Source of the DNA: JBJXHN01 sp046233135 | GTDB taxonomy: Bacteria; Pseudomonadota; Alphaproteobacteria; Rhodospirillales; Rhodospirillaceae | Reading direction: 5' to 3' | NCBI GenBank assembly: GCA_046233135.1 | Contig: JBJXHN010000002.1 | Span: 868,001 to 932,000, forward strand | DNA: 64,000 nucleotides | Shown here: one piece after another, positions 43,634 through 52,207 of the stretch | Numbering within the stretch: the stretch's first letter is position 1 | How the letters are laid out: every line of letters starts with the position of its first letter | Translations under genes and position numbers: made by a program | Notes under the pieces: generated by a model | Database searches by the model: none | Told to the model about the DNA's origin: nothing | What the model saw: the letters and a program-made list of their open reading frames with translations, nothing else

Positions 43634-44628
43634 TCGACATTGCCGTCCATCTTGACCATTTCCGCCTGCGCAAGACCTTCACCATCGCCCGCGGTTCCCG
43701 GGATGCGATCACGGTGGTGCGGGTGACCCTGACCGATACGGTCTCCGGCGCGGTGGGAGAGGGCGAATGCGTGCCCTATGCCCGTTACGGTGAAACCCCG
43801 GACGGCGTGGCCGAAACCCTGCGCGCCCTGGGCGGGGTGCTGGCGGAAGGGGCGGACCGGCGGGCGATCCAGAACCTGCTGGCGCCCGGGGCCGCCCGCA
43901 ACGCCCTGGACTGCGCCTTCTGGAGCCTGGAGGCCGCGCGCGCCGGCTCCACCGTTGCTGTCCTGGCCGGGCTGGCGCCGCCGGTGCCGACCCTGACCGC
44001 CTATACCCTGTCGCTGGAGCCGCCCGAGGCCATGCGGGCGGCGGCACAGGAGGCCGCGGCGGCGGGCATGCCCCTGTTGAAGATCAAGCTGGGCGGCGAC
44101 GGGAGGACCGACCTGGCGCGGCTGGAGGCGGTGCGCGCCGGTGCCCCCGCCGCCCGGCTGATCATCGATGCCAACGAAGGCTGGACGGTGGACGACTATC
44201 ACGTGCTGGCGCCCCGCTTGACGGCGCTGGGGGTGGAGATGGTCGAACAGCCCTTTCCGGCGGGGAAAGACGCCGCCCTGGCCGGCATGAAGCGGGTGCT
44301 GCCGGTCTGCGCCGATGAATCCTGCCACGACCGGGTCAGCCTGCCCTCGTTGATCGGCAAGTACGATCTGGTGAACATCAAGCTGGACAAGACCGGCGGC
44401 CTGACCGAGGCCCTGGCCCTGAAAGGGGCGGCCGAGGCGGCGGGGTTCGGCATCATGATCGGCTGCATGGTCGGCAGTTCCCTGGCCATGGCCCCGGCGC
44501 TGCTGCTGGCCGGCGGCGCGGCCTATACGGACCTGGACGCCCCGCTGCTGCTGGCCGAAGACCGCGATCCGCCGTTGCGGGCCGACGGCGCCGTGCTGCA
44601 TCCGTCGGCGGAGGGACCCTGGCGGTAA
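43630..44628 (+). CDS. dgcA: enolase-superfamily epimerase, DgcA-type
   Basis: 332 aa. Annotated in databases as dipeptide epimerase; in the DgcN/DgcA pathway it racemises N-acetyl-D-Glu to N-acetyl-L-Glu. Catalytic Lys pair: Lys151/Lys153 (LLKIKLGG) and Lys251 (NIKLDKTGG). Metal ligands: Asp180 (IIDANEGW), Glu206 (MVEQPF), Asp229 (CADESC). All are intact, so it should be active. It overlaps dgcN by four bases. The substrate assignment is from context. Confidence 0.85.
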   Translation: MIDIAVHLDHFRLRKTFTIARGSRDAITVVRVTLTDTVSGAVGEGECVPYARYGETPDGVAETLRALGGVLAEGADRRAIQNLLAPGAARNALDCAFWSLEAARAGSTVAVLAGLAPPVPTLTAYTLSLEPPEAMRAAAQEAAAAGMPLLKIKLGGDGRTDLARLEAVRAGAPAARLIIDANEGWTVDDYHVLAPRLTALGVEMVEQPFPAGKDAALAGMKRVLPVCADESCHDRVSLPSLIGKYDLVNIKLDKTGGLTEALALKGAAEAAGFGIMIGCMVGSSLAMAPALLLAGGAAYTDLDAPLLLAEDRDPPLRADGAVLHPSAEGPWR

Positions 44629-44650
44629 GGGTTTCCCGGAGGGAGACGGT

Positions 44651-45763
44651 TCACGACAGCCGGTGGCGGAACAGCCAGGCGGCCAGCGGCAGGGTGATGG
44701 CCATCAGCACCAGAAGCGGGACGAAGTCGACGGCGACGTCCCGCAGGCCCGCTCCTTCCAGATAGACCCGCCGCACCAGATCCACACCGAAGCGCAAGGG
44801 GTTGGCGTAGGTGGCGATCTGCAGCACCTCGGGCATGTTGGCCACGGGGGTCAGCAGGCCCGACAGCAGCATCAGCGGCATCACCAGCATGAACGTATAA
44901 AGCATCGCCTGCTGCATGGTCAGCGACACCGCCGAGACCGACAGGCCGATGCCGACGGACGCGCCGGTGAAGGACAGCAGGCCGAGATAGAGCAGCCAGA
45001 CCGAGCCGTTCATGGGGATCCCGAACCAGAACAGGATGATCAGGAAGATGATGGTGGACTGGATCATGCCCACGATCATCGACGGCAGGGCCTTGCCGAT
45101 CAGGATCTGTGTCGGTGTCAGCGGCGTGACCAGCAGCTGATCGAAGGTCCCCTGTTCCCGCTCCCGCGCCACCGACAGGGCGGACAGCAGCAGCGTCTGG
45201 ATCATGCTCAGCCCGGCGATCAGCGGCGGCATCAGGTTCCAGCGGGACTCCAGGTTGGGATTGAACCAGGCCCGGCGGTCGATGGTCAGCGGCGCGGCCG
45301 TTCCCAGCGTGCGGTTGAGGTCGCCGACGATCGCCGACAGATAGGCCGACGCCAGCCCGGCGGTGGAGGAATTGCGGCCGTCCAGGATCACCTGTACCGG
45401 CGCCGGCCGGCCGGTTTTCACCCGGTCTTCGAAATCGGCGGGGATGGACAGCACCATCAGCGCGTCGCCGCTGTCGATCATGCCGGCGATCTGCGCGGAC
45501 GCGGTCAGGGTGGCCACCCGGGCGAACATGCCGGTGGCGTCGATGCGGGCCAGCAGGTCGGTCGCCGTTTCTCCCCGGCTTTGATCCAGCACCGCATAGG
45601 GGGCGTTGGTCAGGTCGTAGGTGGCGGCATAGCCGAACAGCACGGATTGCAGCAACGCGGGCATGATCAGCAGCGCGCGGCTGGACGGGTCCTTCACGAG
45701 GGCGAGAATTTCCTTGCGGATCAGGGAAAGGATACGCGCGATATAGTCGAGGGTGCCGGTCAT
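44651..45763 (-). CDS. ybhR: ABC-2 type permease, YbhR-like
   Basis: 370 aa. One N-terminal TM, a periplasmic domain of about 140 residues and five C-terminal TM helices. LSVAREREQGTFDQLLVTPLTPTQILIGKALP is the ABC-2 permease consensus. It is the last gene of a four-gene export operon (YbhG, YbhF, YbhS, YbhR order), five bases behind the other permease. Confidence 0.88.
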   Translation of the reverse strand: MTGTLDYIARILSLIRKEILALVKDPSSRALLIMPALLQSVLFGYAATYDLTNAPYAVLDQSRGETATDLLARIDATGMFARVATLTASAQIAGMIDSGDALMVLSIPADFEDRVKTGRPAPVQVILDGRNSSTAGLASAYLSAIVGDLNRTLGTAAPLTIDRRAWFNPNLESRWNLMPPLIAGLSMIQTLLLSALSVAREREQGTFDQLLVTPLTPTQILIGKALPSMIVGMIQSTIIFLIILFWFGIPMNGSVWLLYLGLLSFTGASVGIGLSVSAVSLTMQQAMLYTFMLVMPLMLLSGLLTPVANMPEVLQIATYANPLRFGVDLVRRVYLEGAGLRDVAVDFVPLLVLMAITLPLAAWLFRHRLS

Positions 45764-45768
45764 GGGAC

Positions 45769-46899
45769 TCAGTCCAGTGTCTTGCGCGAAACGCGGCAGG
45801 TGGCGGCGATCAGGACGACGGCGTAAACGATCAGCACCGAACAGTCGCGCAGGATGTCCGGCCAGTTGTCCCCGGCCATGAACAGGGTCTTGATCAGCCC
45901 CATGAAATGGGTGGCCGGCAGCAGCTGGCTGATCCCCTGGACCACCAGCGGCACGTTGCGCAGGTCGAAGACGAAGCCCGACAGCATCAGGGCCGGCATG
46001 AAACTGGCGAGCAGGGCCATCTGGCTGGCCGCGAACTGGTTGCGCATGGCCCCGGAGATGAACAGCCCCAGCGACAGCGATACCAGCAGGTAAAGCAGCG
46101 ACGAGGCGATGATCACCCACAGGGAGCCGCGCATGGGCACCTGGAACAGCCATTCCGCCGCCAGCAGGCACAGGGCGAGGTCGATGGCGCCGATCACCAG
46201 GAACGGCGCCAGCTTGGCCAGCACCAGCTCCAGCGGCCGGACGGGGGTGACGAACAGGGCTTCGAGCGTGCCGCGCTCCCACTCCCGGGCGATCAGCAGC
46301 GAGGTCAGAAAGGCGCCGATCAGGGTCATCACCAGCGCGATCAGCCCGGGCACCAGATACCAGGTGCTGTTGGCGGTCTCGTTGAACCAGATCCGCTGGA
46401 CGATGGTGATGCCCCGGCCCGCCGCCGGATCGCCCCCCATACGGTCCACCTGCTTCAGGGGCGGCAGGCCGGCGGCGCCGCCGACGTAGCCTTCGATGGT
46501 GGTGGCGGTGTTGGTGTCGACGCCGTTCAGGATCAGGTCCAGCCGGCCGTCCCCGCTTGCCTGCCGCCGGGCGAAATTCACCGGCACCCGCAGGATGGCC
46601 GAGATCTGTCCGGCCATCATCAGGGCTTCGGCTTCGGCCATGGTGCGGACGTGCACGGGGGCGAGGTAGCGCGAGCCTTCCAGTCCGGCCACGGCGTCCC
46701 GGGCTTCGGGTCCGCTGTCTTCCAGCACGATGGCCAGCCGGGCGTTGGTGACGTCGAAGGACAGGCCGTAGCCGAACAGCAGGATCAGGGTGACCGGCAG
46801 CAGCAGGCCGACGATCAGATTGCTGCGGTCGCGCAGCATCTGGCGGGTTTCCTTGCGGACCAGGGCCGCAAGGCGCCGCAGGAAGCCGGGGCCGGTCAC
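45769..46899 (-). CDS. ybhS: ABC-2 type permease, YbhS-like
   Basis: 376 aa with the same fold as the next gene: TM1 near residues 28-48, large periplasmic domain (SRYLAPVHVRTMAEAEALMMAGQISAILRVP), then LIAREWERGTLEALFVTPVRPLEL and five TM helices. Its start overlaps the stop of the ATP-binding gene by four bases. Forms a heterodimeric channel with YbhR. Confidence 0.88.
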   Translation of the reverse strand: MTGPGFLRRLAALVRKETRQMLRDRSNLIVGLLLPVTLILLFGYGLSFDVTNARLAIVLEDSGPEARDAVAGLEGSRYLAPVHVRTMAEAEALMMAGQISAILRVPVNFARRQASGDGRLDLILNGVDTNTATTIEGYVGGAAGLPPLKQVDRMGGDPAAGRGITIVQRIWFNETANSTWYLVPGLIALVMTLIGAFLTSLLIAREWERGTLEALFVTPVRPLELVLAKLAPFLVIGAIDLALCLLAAEWLFQVPMRGSLWVIIASSLLYLLVSLSLGLFISGAMRNQFAASQMALLASFMPALMLSGFVFDLRNVPLVVQGISQLLPATHFMGLIKTLFMAGDNWPDILRDCSVLIVYAVVLIAATCRVSRKTLD

Positions 46900-48698
46900 G
46901 CCGCACTCTCCGCCGGAGAGGCCGCGGCCGCCGCGCGGCCCTGTTCGACGATGGCGATGAAGGCGCCGTTCATGTCCGGGACCGCCGCCCCGCCTCCCTG
47001 CTCCCGCACGTCCCGGGGGGTGCCCAGCGCGAGCATCCTGCCGGCGTCCTGGATGGCGATGCGGTCGCAGTATTCGGCTTCTTCCATGAAATGGGTGGTG
47101 ATGATGACGGTCACCCCGCCCCGGGCCAGAGAGGTGATGGTGCGCCAGAACGCACGCCGGGCCAGGGGATCGATGCCGCTGGTCGGTTCGTCCAGGAACA
47201 GGATGTCCGGTTGGTGCAGCAGGCCGGTGGCCATGGCCAGCCGCTGCTTGTAGCCGGCGGGCAGCAGGCCGCTTCTGGCCGAGGGATCCAGGTCGAACTG
47301 CGCCAGCGAGTCCGCCACCCGCCGCCGCAGCGCCTTGCCGCGCAGGCCATAGGCGCCGCCGAAGAATTCCAGGTTCTCGCGGATGGTCAGGTTGCCATAC
47401 AGGGCGAACTTCTGGGCCACATAGCCGATCCGCCCCCGGGCCTGGGCACGGGCGGTCCGCAGATCCCGCCCCGCCACCTCCAGATGGCCGCCCGAGGCCG
47501 GCAGCAAGCCGCAGAGCATGCGGAAGGTGGTGGTCTTGCCCGCGCCGTTGGGGCCGAGCAGCCCGAAGATCTCGCCGCGCGCGACGTCGAAGGAGGTGCG
47601 GTCCACCGCCGTGAAATCCCCGAACCGCCGCACCAGATCGCGGACGATGATCACCGGCCCGGTTGCCTCCTCGGGAGATTCCTCGGGAGTCGGGGAGGGG
47701 GCGGGGGGCGCTGGCGTGGCGGCGGTGCCGGGGACGTCCCCCTCTTCATGCCGGCGCAGCAGCATCATGAAGGCGTCTTCCAGCTCCTCCGCCCGGGGCT
47801 GCACCGGGACATCGCCCAGCAGGTCGGACCATGCCGCGTCATCGGCGCCGGTGTCGTCCGGAGGCCAGCGGATGAAGCGCACGGCCCCGCCCCGGGGGAC
47901 GGCATCGACGATCAGGCGGGGAGCGTCGATCAGCCGGGCCTGAAGCTCCCGGGCCGGCATGCCGTCGGGCGGCCGGGCGACGAAGGTCAGTCCCCGGGCT
48001 TCCCGGCGCAGGGCCTCAGGCGACCCGTCGGCCAGCACCCGGCCCTTGTTCATCACCAGTACGCGGGCGCAGCGTTCGGCCTCGTCCATGTACGAGGTGC
48101 TGACAATCACGCTCAGCCGCTCCTCGTCCACCAGACGCTGGACGATGATCCACAGGTCGCGGCGGGACAGGGGATCGACGCCGACGCTGGGTTCGTCCAG
48201 CAGCAAAAGATCCGGCGAGCGCACCAGGGTACAGGCCAGCCCCAGCTTCTGCTTCATGCCCCCCGACAGCTTGCCGGCGGGGCGGGCGGTGAAGCGCGCC
48301 ATGTCGGTCATTTCCAGCATGCGGGCGAAGCGCTCCTGCCGCTCGGCCATCGGTACGCCGTGCAGGTCGGCGTAGAGATCCAGGTTCTCCTGAACGCTGA
48401 GATCCTCGTACAGGCCGAATCGCTGGGGCATGTAGCTGATGCGGTCCTGTACCGCCTGGGGATCGGCGGCCACATCGGTCCCCAGGACGGTCAGCCGGCC
48501 GGACCCGGGGGTCAGCAGCCCGGCCATCATGCGCATCAGGGTGGTCTTGCCCGCACCGTCCGGCCCCACCAGAGCGGTCAGGGTGCCGGGCTCCACCGCC
48601 ATGGTCAGGCCATCGACGGCATGGATGGTACCGCCGTCCGCCCCGGTGAAGGTCCGCCCCAGAGCCTCGGCGGCGACGATGGGGGCCGGGTCGGTCAT
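46896..48698 (-). CDS. ybhF: ABC exporter ATP-binding protein with two fused nucleotide-binding domains, YbhF-like
   Basis: 600 aa. NBD1: VGPDGAGKTT, LSGGMKQKLGLA, LLLLDEPSVGVDP. NBD2: LGPNGAGKTT, LPAGYKQRLAMA (a degenerate signature without SGG), ILFLDEPTSGIDP. The linker of about 90 residues is Pro/Glu-rich. The fused tandem NBD with two separate permeases is the YbhFSR arrangement. It starts inside the last codons of the membrane-fusion gene. Confidence 0.92.
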   Translation of the reverse strand: MTDPAPIVAAEALGRTFTGADGGTIHAVDGLTMAVEPGTLTALVGPDGAGKTTLMRMMAGLLTPGSGRLTVLGTDVAADPQAVQDRISYMPQRFGLYEDLSVQENLDLYADLHGVPMAERQERFARMLEMTDMARFTARPAGKLSGGMKQKLGLACTLVRSPDLLLLDEPSVGVDPLSRRDLWIIVQRLVDEERLSVIVSTSYMDEAERCARVLVMNKGRVLADGSPEALRREARGLTFVARPPDGMPARELQARLIDAPRLIVDAVPRGGAVRFIRWPPDDTGADDAAWSDLLGDVPVQPRAEELEDAFMMLLRRHEEGDVPGTAATPAPPAPSPTPEESPEEATGPVIIVRDLVRRFGDFTAVDRTSFDVARGEIFGLLGPNGAGKTTTFRMLCGLLPASGGHLEVAGRDLRTARAQARGRIGYVAQKFALYGNLTIRENLEFFGGAYGLRGKALRRRVADSLAQFDLDPSARSGLLPAGYKQRLAMATGLLHQPDILFLDEPTSGIDPLARRAFWRTITSLARGGVTVIITTHFMEEAEYCDRIAIQDAGRMLALGTPRDVREQGGGAAVPDMNGAFIAIVEQGRAAAAASPAESAA

Positions 48699-49696
48699 CG
48701 GGCGGGGTCCAGGGACAGGCGCACGGTGGCGGGCTGGCCCAGGCGCAGGGCGCCGGCCTCGTCCTCTACCCGCACCCGGACCTCGTAGACCAGGCTGGTG
48801 CGCAGTTCCTCCGTCTGCACGGTTTTCGGCGTGAACTCGGCGACCGAGGCGATGTAGCCCACGGTGCCGGGCACCGGCGTGTCGGGGTGGCTGTCGGTGG
48901 TGACCTCGGCCGCCATGCCCGGCCGGACCTTGCCGAGATCCGTCTCGCCCACATAGACGCGGATCCATTTCGGCCGGGTCAGTGCCAGGGTGAAGGCCGG
49001 CACCTGGGGCGAGGCCATGTCCCCCGGTTCAAGCAGGCGCGCGCGCACCACCGCGTCGGTGGGGGCCAGCAGCCGGCCCCGGGCGATCCGGTGACGCAGC
49101 AGGGCAAGGTCGGCCTCCGCCGCCGCCAGCGCGGCCCGGGCGCCGGCGATATCCTCGGCCCTGGGACCGGTGACGGTCAGGCGCAGGGCGGCCTGCCGTT
49201 CCTCGACCCGGGCGGCGGCGGCATCGGCGGCGCTTTGCGCCTGGTCCACGCCCTGCTGGCTGATGGCGGCGCTGCGGGTCTCCTTCAGGCGCCTGGCGCG
49301 GGACAGCTCGATCTCCGCCAGCCGGGAGTCGGCCTCGGCTTCGGCCAGCCGGGCCAGGGCCTGGTCCACCTCTTCCTGCCGCGACCCGTTTTCCAGCTCC
49401 AGCAGGGCCTGGCGCTGCTGTTCCACCCGCGCTTCGGCCTGATCGGCCTGAAGCGCCAGGGTGCGGGTGTCCAGGGTGCCCAGGCGCTGGCCGGCGGTCA
49501 CGGTATCCCCTTCCTCGGCGGTCAGGGCGGTGATGCGGCCGCTTTCTTCGAAGGCCAGCGAGATTTGCCGGATATCCACGTTGCCGTGCAGGACCAGGAT
49601 ACCGGTGTCGACCGAGACGTCCCGGTTCAGCCAATACCAGCCGCCGGCGGTGCCGGCCACGATCAGCAGAACCAGGATGGCGAGGCGCTTTTTCAT
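48695..49696 (-). CDS. ybhG: HlyD-family membrane fusion protein, YbhG-like
   Basis: 333 aa. One N-terminal anchor (MKKRLAILVLLIVAGTAGGWYWL), a lipoyl/barrel-sandwich half (DIRQISLAFEESGRITALTAEEGDTVTAGQ), a long Ala/Glu/Gln-rich coiled coil (residues about 95-215) and the return half with LLAPTDAVVRARLLEPGDMA. It bridges the ABC exporter to an outer-membrane channel. First gene of the operon, divergent from the CecR-type repressor. Confidence 0.9.
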   Translation of the reverse strand: MKKRLAILVLLIVAGTAGGWYWLNRDVSVDTGILVLHGNVDIRQISLAFEESGRITALTAEEGDTVTAGQRLGTLDTRTLALQADQAEARVEQQRQALLELENGSRQEEVDQALARLAEAEADSRLAEIELSRARRLKETRSAAISQQGVDQAQSAADAAAARVEERQAALRLTVTGPRAEDIAGARAALAAAEADLALLRHRIARGRLLAPTDAVVRARLLEPGDMASPQVPAFTLALTRPKWIRVYVGETDLGKVRPGMAAEVTTDSHPDTPVPGTVGYIASVAEFTPKTVQTEELRTSLVYEVRVRVEDEAGALRLGQPATVRLSLDPAR

Positions 49697-49805
49697 CTCG
49701 CGGACCTTCTGTTGCGGGAATGGGCTGTTACGCGAATGGGCCGTTACAGGAATGGGACCAGACGTGACGTGGAAGGGGCGGGGCGACAAGAGGTGGTGTC
49801 AGACA

Positions 49806-49820
49806 TTAAATTGAATTTAA
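49806..49820. promoter_or_regulatory. candidate CecR operator
   Basis: TTAAATT-G-AATTTAA, a perfect palindrome with 7-bp arms, in the only AT-rich patch of the 173-base divergent region. Flanking AGAC (left) and GTCT (right) extend the symmetry loosely. It lies 50 bases before the repressor gene and 110 before ybhG. Confidence 0.6.
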
Positions 49821-49869
49821 ATTTAGTCTGGAATAGGATCCGGCGCAAGAGGCGGCGTGAGGAACTGGC

Positions 49870-50610
49870 ATGACGGAGTCGAAGGGGGCGGGCGCGAAGG
49901 GGGCGCCATCCAAGCGGGGGCGGACGTTGCGCGCCGACGGGGAGGTCACCCGGGCACGGATCCTGGAGGCCGCCGGCGACCGCTTCGCCGCGTCGGGATT
50001 TGCCGAAACCGCCAACAAGGCGGTGGCGGCGGCCGCCCGGGTGGATCTGGCCTCGATCAATTACCACTTTGGCAGCCGGGGCGGTTTGTATCAGGCGGTT
50101 CTGCTGGAGGCGCACCGCCGGCTGATCGGGCTTGAAGAGCTGCAAGCCATCGCGGCGGCCGAGGTCTCCGCCGCCGCCAAGCTGCGCCGGCTGATCGAAC
50201 GGCTGGTGGACGGGGCGGCGGATGAACGGCAGAGCTGGCACGCCCGGGTGCTGGTGCGCGAACTGCTGTCGCCCACGTCCCATCTGGCGGTGCTGCGGGA
50301 GAAGGAAATCCGCCCGAAGCTGGCGGTGGTCCTGGGCATTCTCGGAGAGATCGCCGGGCTGCCGGCCGGTGATCCGGCCTTGCCGCGGTGCCTGATCAAC
50401 GTGGCGGCGCCCTGCGCCATCCTTCTTGTGACTGGCGGAAGTCTGCCCTGGCTGCCGGGCGGCGAGGTGGCGTCACAGGAGGGGCTTGTGAATCACCTGC
50501 ATACCTTCGCCATCGCCGGCCTGGAGGCGGTCGGGCAGGCGCGGCGGGACGCGCGGGAGGCATCGGGCTTCGACCCAAACGGAGGCATCAGCCGGAGTTT
50601 GGAAAGTTGA
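49870..50610 (+). CDS. cecR: TetR-family repressor, CecR-like
   Basis: 246 aa. HTH about residues 25-72 (TRARILEAAGDRFAASGFAETANKAVAAAARVDLASINYHFGSRGGLY). The C-terminal part (RVLVRELLSPTSHLAVLREKEIRPKLAVVLGIL, AAPCAILLVTGG) is of the CecR_C type. In E. coli, CecR (YbiH) represses its own gene and ybhGFSR; here it is divergent from that set, supporting the assignment. The effector may be a drug, such as certain antibiotics (family knowledge). Confidence 0.87.
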   Translation: MTESKGAGAKGAPSKRGRTLRADGEVTRARILEAAGDRFAASGFAETANKAVAAAARVDLASINYHFGSRGGLYQAVLLEAHRRLIGLEELQAIAAAEVSAAAKLRRLIERLVDGAADERQSWHARVLVRELLSPTSHLAVLREKEIRPKLAVVLGILGEIAGLPAGDPALPRCLINVAAPCAILLVTGGSLPWLPGGEVASQEGLVNHLHTFAIAGLEAVGQARRDAREASGFDPNGGISRSLES

Positions 50611-50627
50611 TGCATAAACAAAGTCCT

Positions 50628-50736
50628 ACAGTATCGAGCGGAGAAGTGGGTACCGGTTTTCCGGTGCGCAAGCGCGTCTCCGACTCCCGGCGGAACGCAC
50701 GCCTTCGGCGTGACTCGATGCTGTAACTATATGATT
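50628..50736. repeat. extragenic palindrome, third and diverged copy
   Basis: Begins ACAGTATCGAG and ends CTCGATGCTGT, then AACTATATGATTCTAGA. The core GAGAAGTGGGTACCGGTTT matches the copies near 3.3 kb with two base changes, and there is an extra arm of about 50 bases with its own small stems (GCGCAAGCGCG, CACGCCTTCGGCGTG). Same family, larger variant. Confidence 0.8.
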
Positions 50737-50790
50737 CTAGATCAAAGTGCCTGCCGTAAATCGATGCAGATTTAAGGCAGTTTGATCTAG
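50737..50790. terminator. long hairpin between convergent cecR and tetR
   Basis: CTAGATCAAA (50737-50746) pairs with TTTGATCTAG (50781-50790). Inside, CTGCC-GTAAATC pairs with GATTTAA-GGCAG, loop GATGCA. It directly abuts the repeat and separates two convergent genes, so a bidirectional terminator role is likely. Confidence 0.55.
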
Positions 50791-50837
50791 GGCACTGACC
50801 CCTGAGTCATCTGACAGTGCCGGTGCGACAGGTCGCG

Positions 50838-51401
50838 TCAGCGGGGAGGGGGCACCGCCAGCCGGGCCTTCATCCGCGCCAGCGCCCGGCCGAAGACGGC
50901 GTCATCTCCGGTGGCCCGGGCCAGCACCAGGGCGCCCTGGATCCCCAGCACCGCGTCCTCGGCCAGGCGGGCGGCGGCCGCCGCGTCATGGCCGGCGCGG
51001 ATCAGGGCGTCGCCCAGGGCGTCGATCCAGCGGGTGAAGTAGCTGGCGATGGGGGCGGCGAAGCGGTCCCGGGTTTCGTCCAGGGCAAAGGCACCCACCA
51101 GGCAGACCCGCCGGCCGGACCGGAAATAGTCGTCGACCGCCGTCCACATGGCAGGGATGGCAACGGCGGGGTCATCGCGGCGCAGGGGCGTGTAGACGAC
51201 CCGTTCGAACCAGCCATCCACATGGTCGAGAACGGCCTTGGCCATCTCTTCCTTCCCGCCGGGAAAAAAGTGATAGAGGCTGCCCTTGCCCAGACCGGTC
51301 CGTTCCCGGATCCGGCTGAGGGTCGCTCTCTCGTAGCCCAGTTCGCGAAAGACCTCGGCGACGAGGGAAACGGCGTCGGCGCGCTCGTTGAGCGTTCTCA
51401 T
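50838..51401 (-). CDS. TetR-family repressor of the DUF1348 gene
   Basis: 187 aa. HTH: LVAEVFRELGYERATLSRIRERTGLGKGSLYHFFPGGKEEM (residues about 13-53). The C-terminal ligand domain resembles TetR_C of the YcdC/NemR-like group with FALDETRDRFAAPIASYFTRW. It is the second gene of a two-gene operon, 22 bases behind the DUF1348 gene, and probably represses the pair at the 51989 palindrome. Confidence 0.87.
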   Translation of the reverse strand: MRTLNERADAVSLVAEVFRELGYERATLSRIRERTGLGKGSLYHFFPGGKEEMAKAVLDHVDGWFERVVYTPLRRDDPAVAIPAMWTAVDDYFRSGRRVCLVGAFALDETRDRFAAPIASYFTRWIDALGDALIRAGHDAAAAARLAEDAVLGIQGALVLARATGDDAVFGRALARMKARLAVPPPR

Positions 51402-51423
51402 CGGCGGAGTGAAAGCCTTGTGA

Positions 51424-51927
51424 TCAGAGCCCCAGGTCCGTCAGCCCCGGATGATCGTCGGGCCGCCGGCCCAGCGGCCAGTGGAATTTGCGCTCCTCCT
51501 CGCGGATCGGCAGGTCGTTGATGCTGGAAAAGCGCCGCTGCATCAAGCCCGCGCCATCGAATTCCCAGTTTTCGTTGCCGTAAGAGCGGAACCAGTGGCC
51601 GCTGTCGTCGCGCCATTCATAGGCATAGCGGACGGCCAGCCGGTCGTCCGTATAGGCCCACAGCTCCTTGATCAGCCGGTAGTCCAGCTCCTTGGCCCAT
51701 TTGCGGGTCAGGAAGGCGACGATGTCTTCCCGTCCGGTGACGAATTCCGCGCGGTTCCGCCAGCGGCTGTCGGGCGTATAGGCCAGCGAGACGTGCTGCG
51801 GGTCGCGGCTGTTCCAGCCGTCTTCGGCCAGCCGGACCTTGCGGGTGGCGCTTTCCAAAGTGAAGGGCGGGGCGATGACGGGCGGGGACGCGGGGGCGGA
51901 ATCAGGGGGGGGCGCGAGAGTGGTCAT
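51424..51927 (-). CDS. DUF1348 (NTF2-like) protein
   Basis: 167 aa. FTLESATRKVRLAEDGWNSRDPQHVSLAYTPDSRWRNR and FLTRKWAKELDYRLIKELWAYTDDRLAVRYAYEWRDDSG are the DUF1348 pattern (a SnoaL/NTF2-like fold of unknown activity). The first 30 residues are Pro/Ala-rich and poorly conserved. These genes often accompany a TetR regulator, as here. It may be a small catabolic or detoxifying enzyme, but function is unknown. Confidence 0.85.
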   Translation of the reverse strand: MTTLAPPPDSAPASPPVIAPPFTLESATRKVRLAEDGWNSRDPQHVSLAYTPDSRWRNRAEFVTGREDIVAFLTRKWAKELDYRLIKELWAYTDDRLAVRYAYEWRDDSGHWFRSYGNENWEFDGAGLMQRRFSSINDLPIREEERKFHWPLGRRPDDHPGLTDLGL

Positions 51928-51988
51928 GGGGGGAGCATCTCCTGAAAGATCGTGGGAAGACCGGTGTCTCTGTACTGATAGGTTCAAG

Positions 51989-52006
51989 TTGTACCAAACG
52001 GTACGA
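51989..52006. promoter_or_regulatory. TetR-type operator overlapping the DUF1348-tetR promoter
   Basis: GTACC-AAAC-GGTAC (51991-52004) in the context TTGTACCAAACGGTACGA, the common TetR-type ACCGTTTGGTA pattern. On the minus strand TTGACG (52009-52014) would be the -35, so the palindrome fills the promoter spacer and binding would block RNA polymerase. Confidence 0.7.
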
Positions 52007-52207
52007 TCCGTCAAGGGGGAGGTGTGTTTCCGGGGTGTGTCAATCGGGTACCGGGGGGTGCGTTTTTGCGAAAGGGGGTCTTGAAGCGTATTGCGCGCTG
52101 TGTCGGGCGGGAGTAGCTTCCGAGTCCTCTCAGCGCGTCCGGCCGGCTGTCACGGCCCTGCCGCGCCCAATCACCCTCTTCTTTCCAACTGCCTTTACGA
52201 GGTCGCC

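Noticed and set aside
44651..46906. A single 751-codon permease fusion
   Set aside because: The frame runs through the second permease gene in the wrong frame; true YbhR begins at 45763 and YbhS has its own frame.
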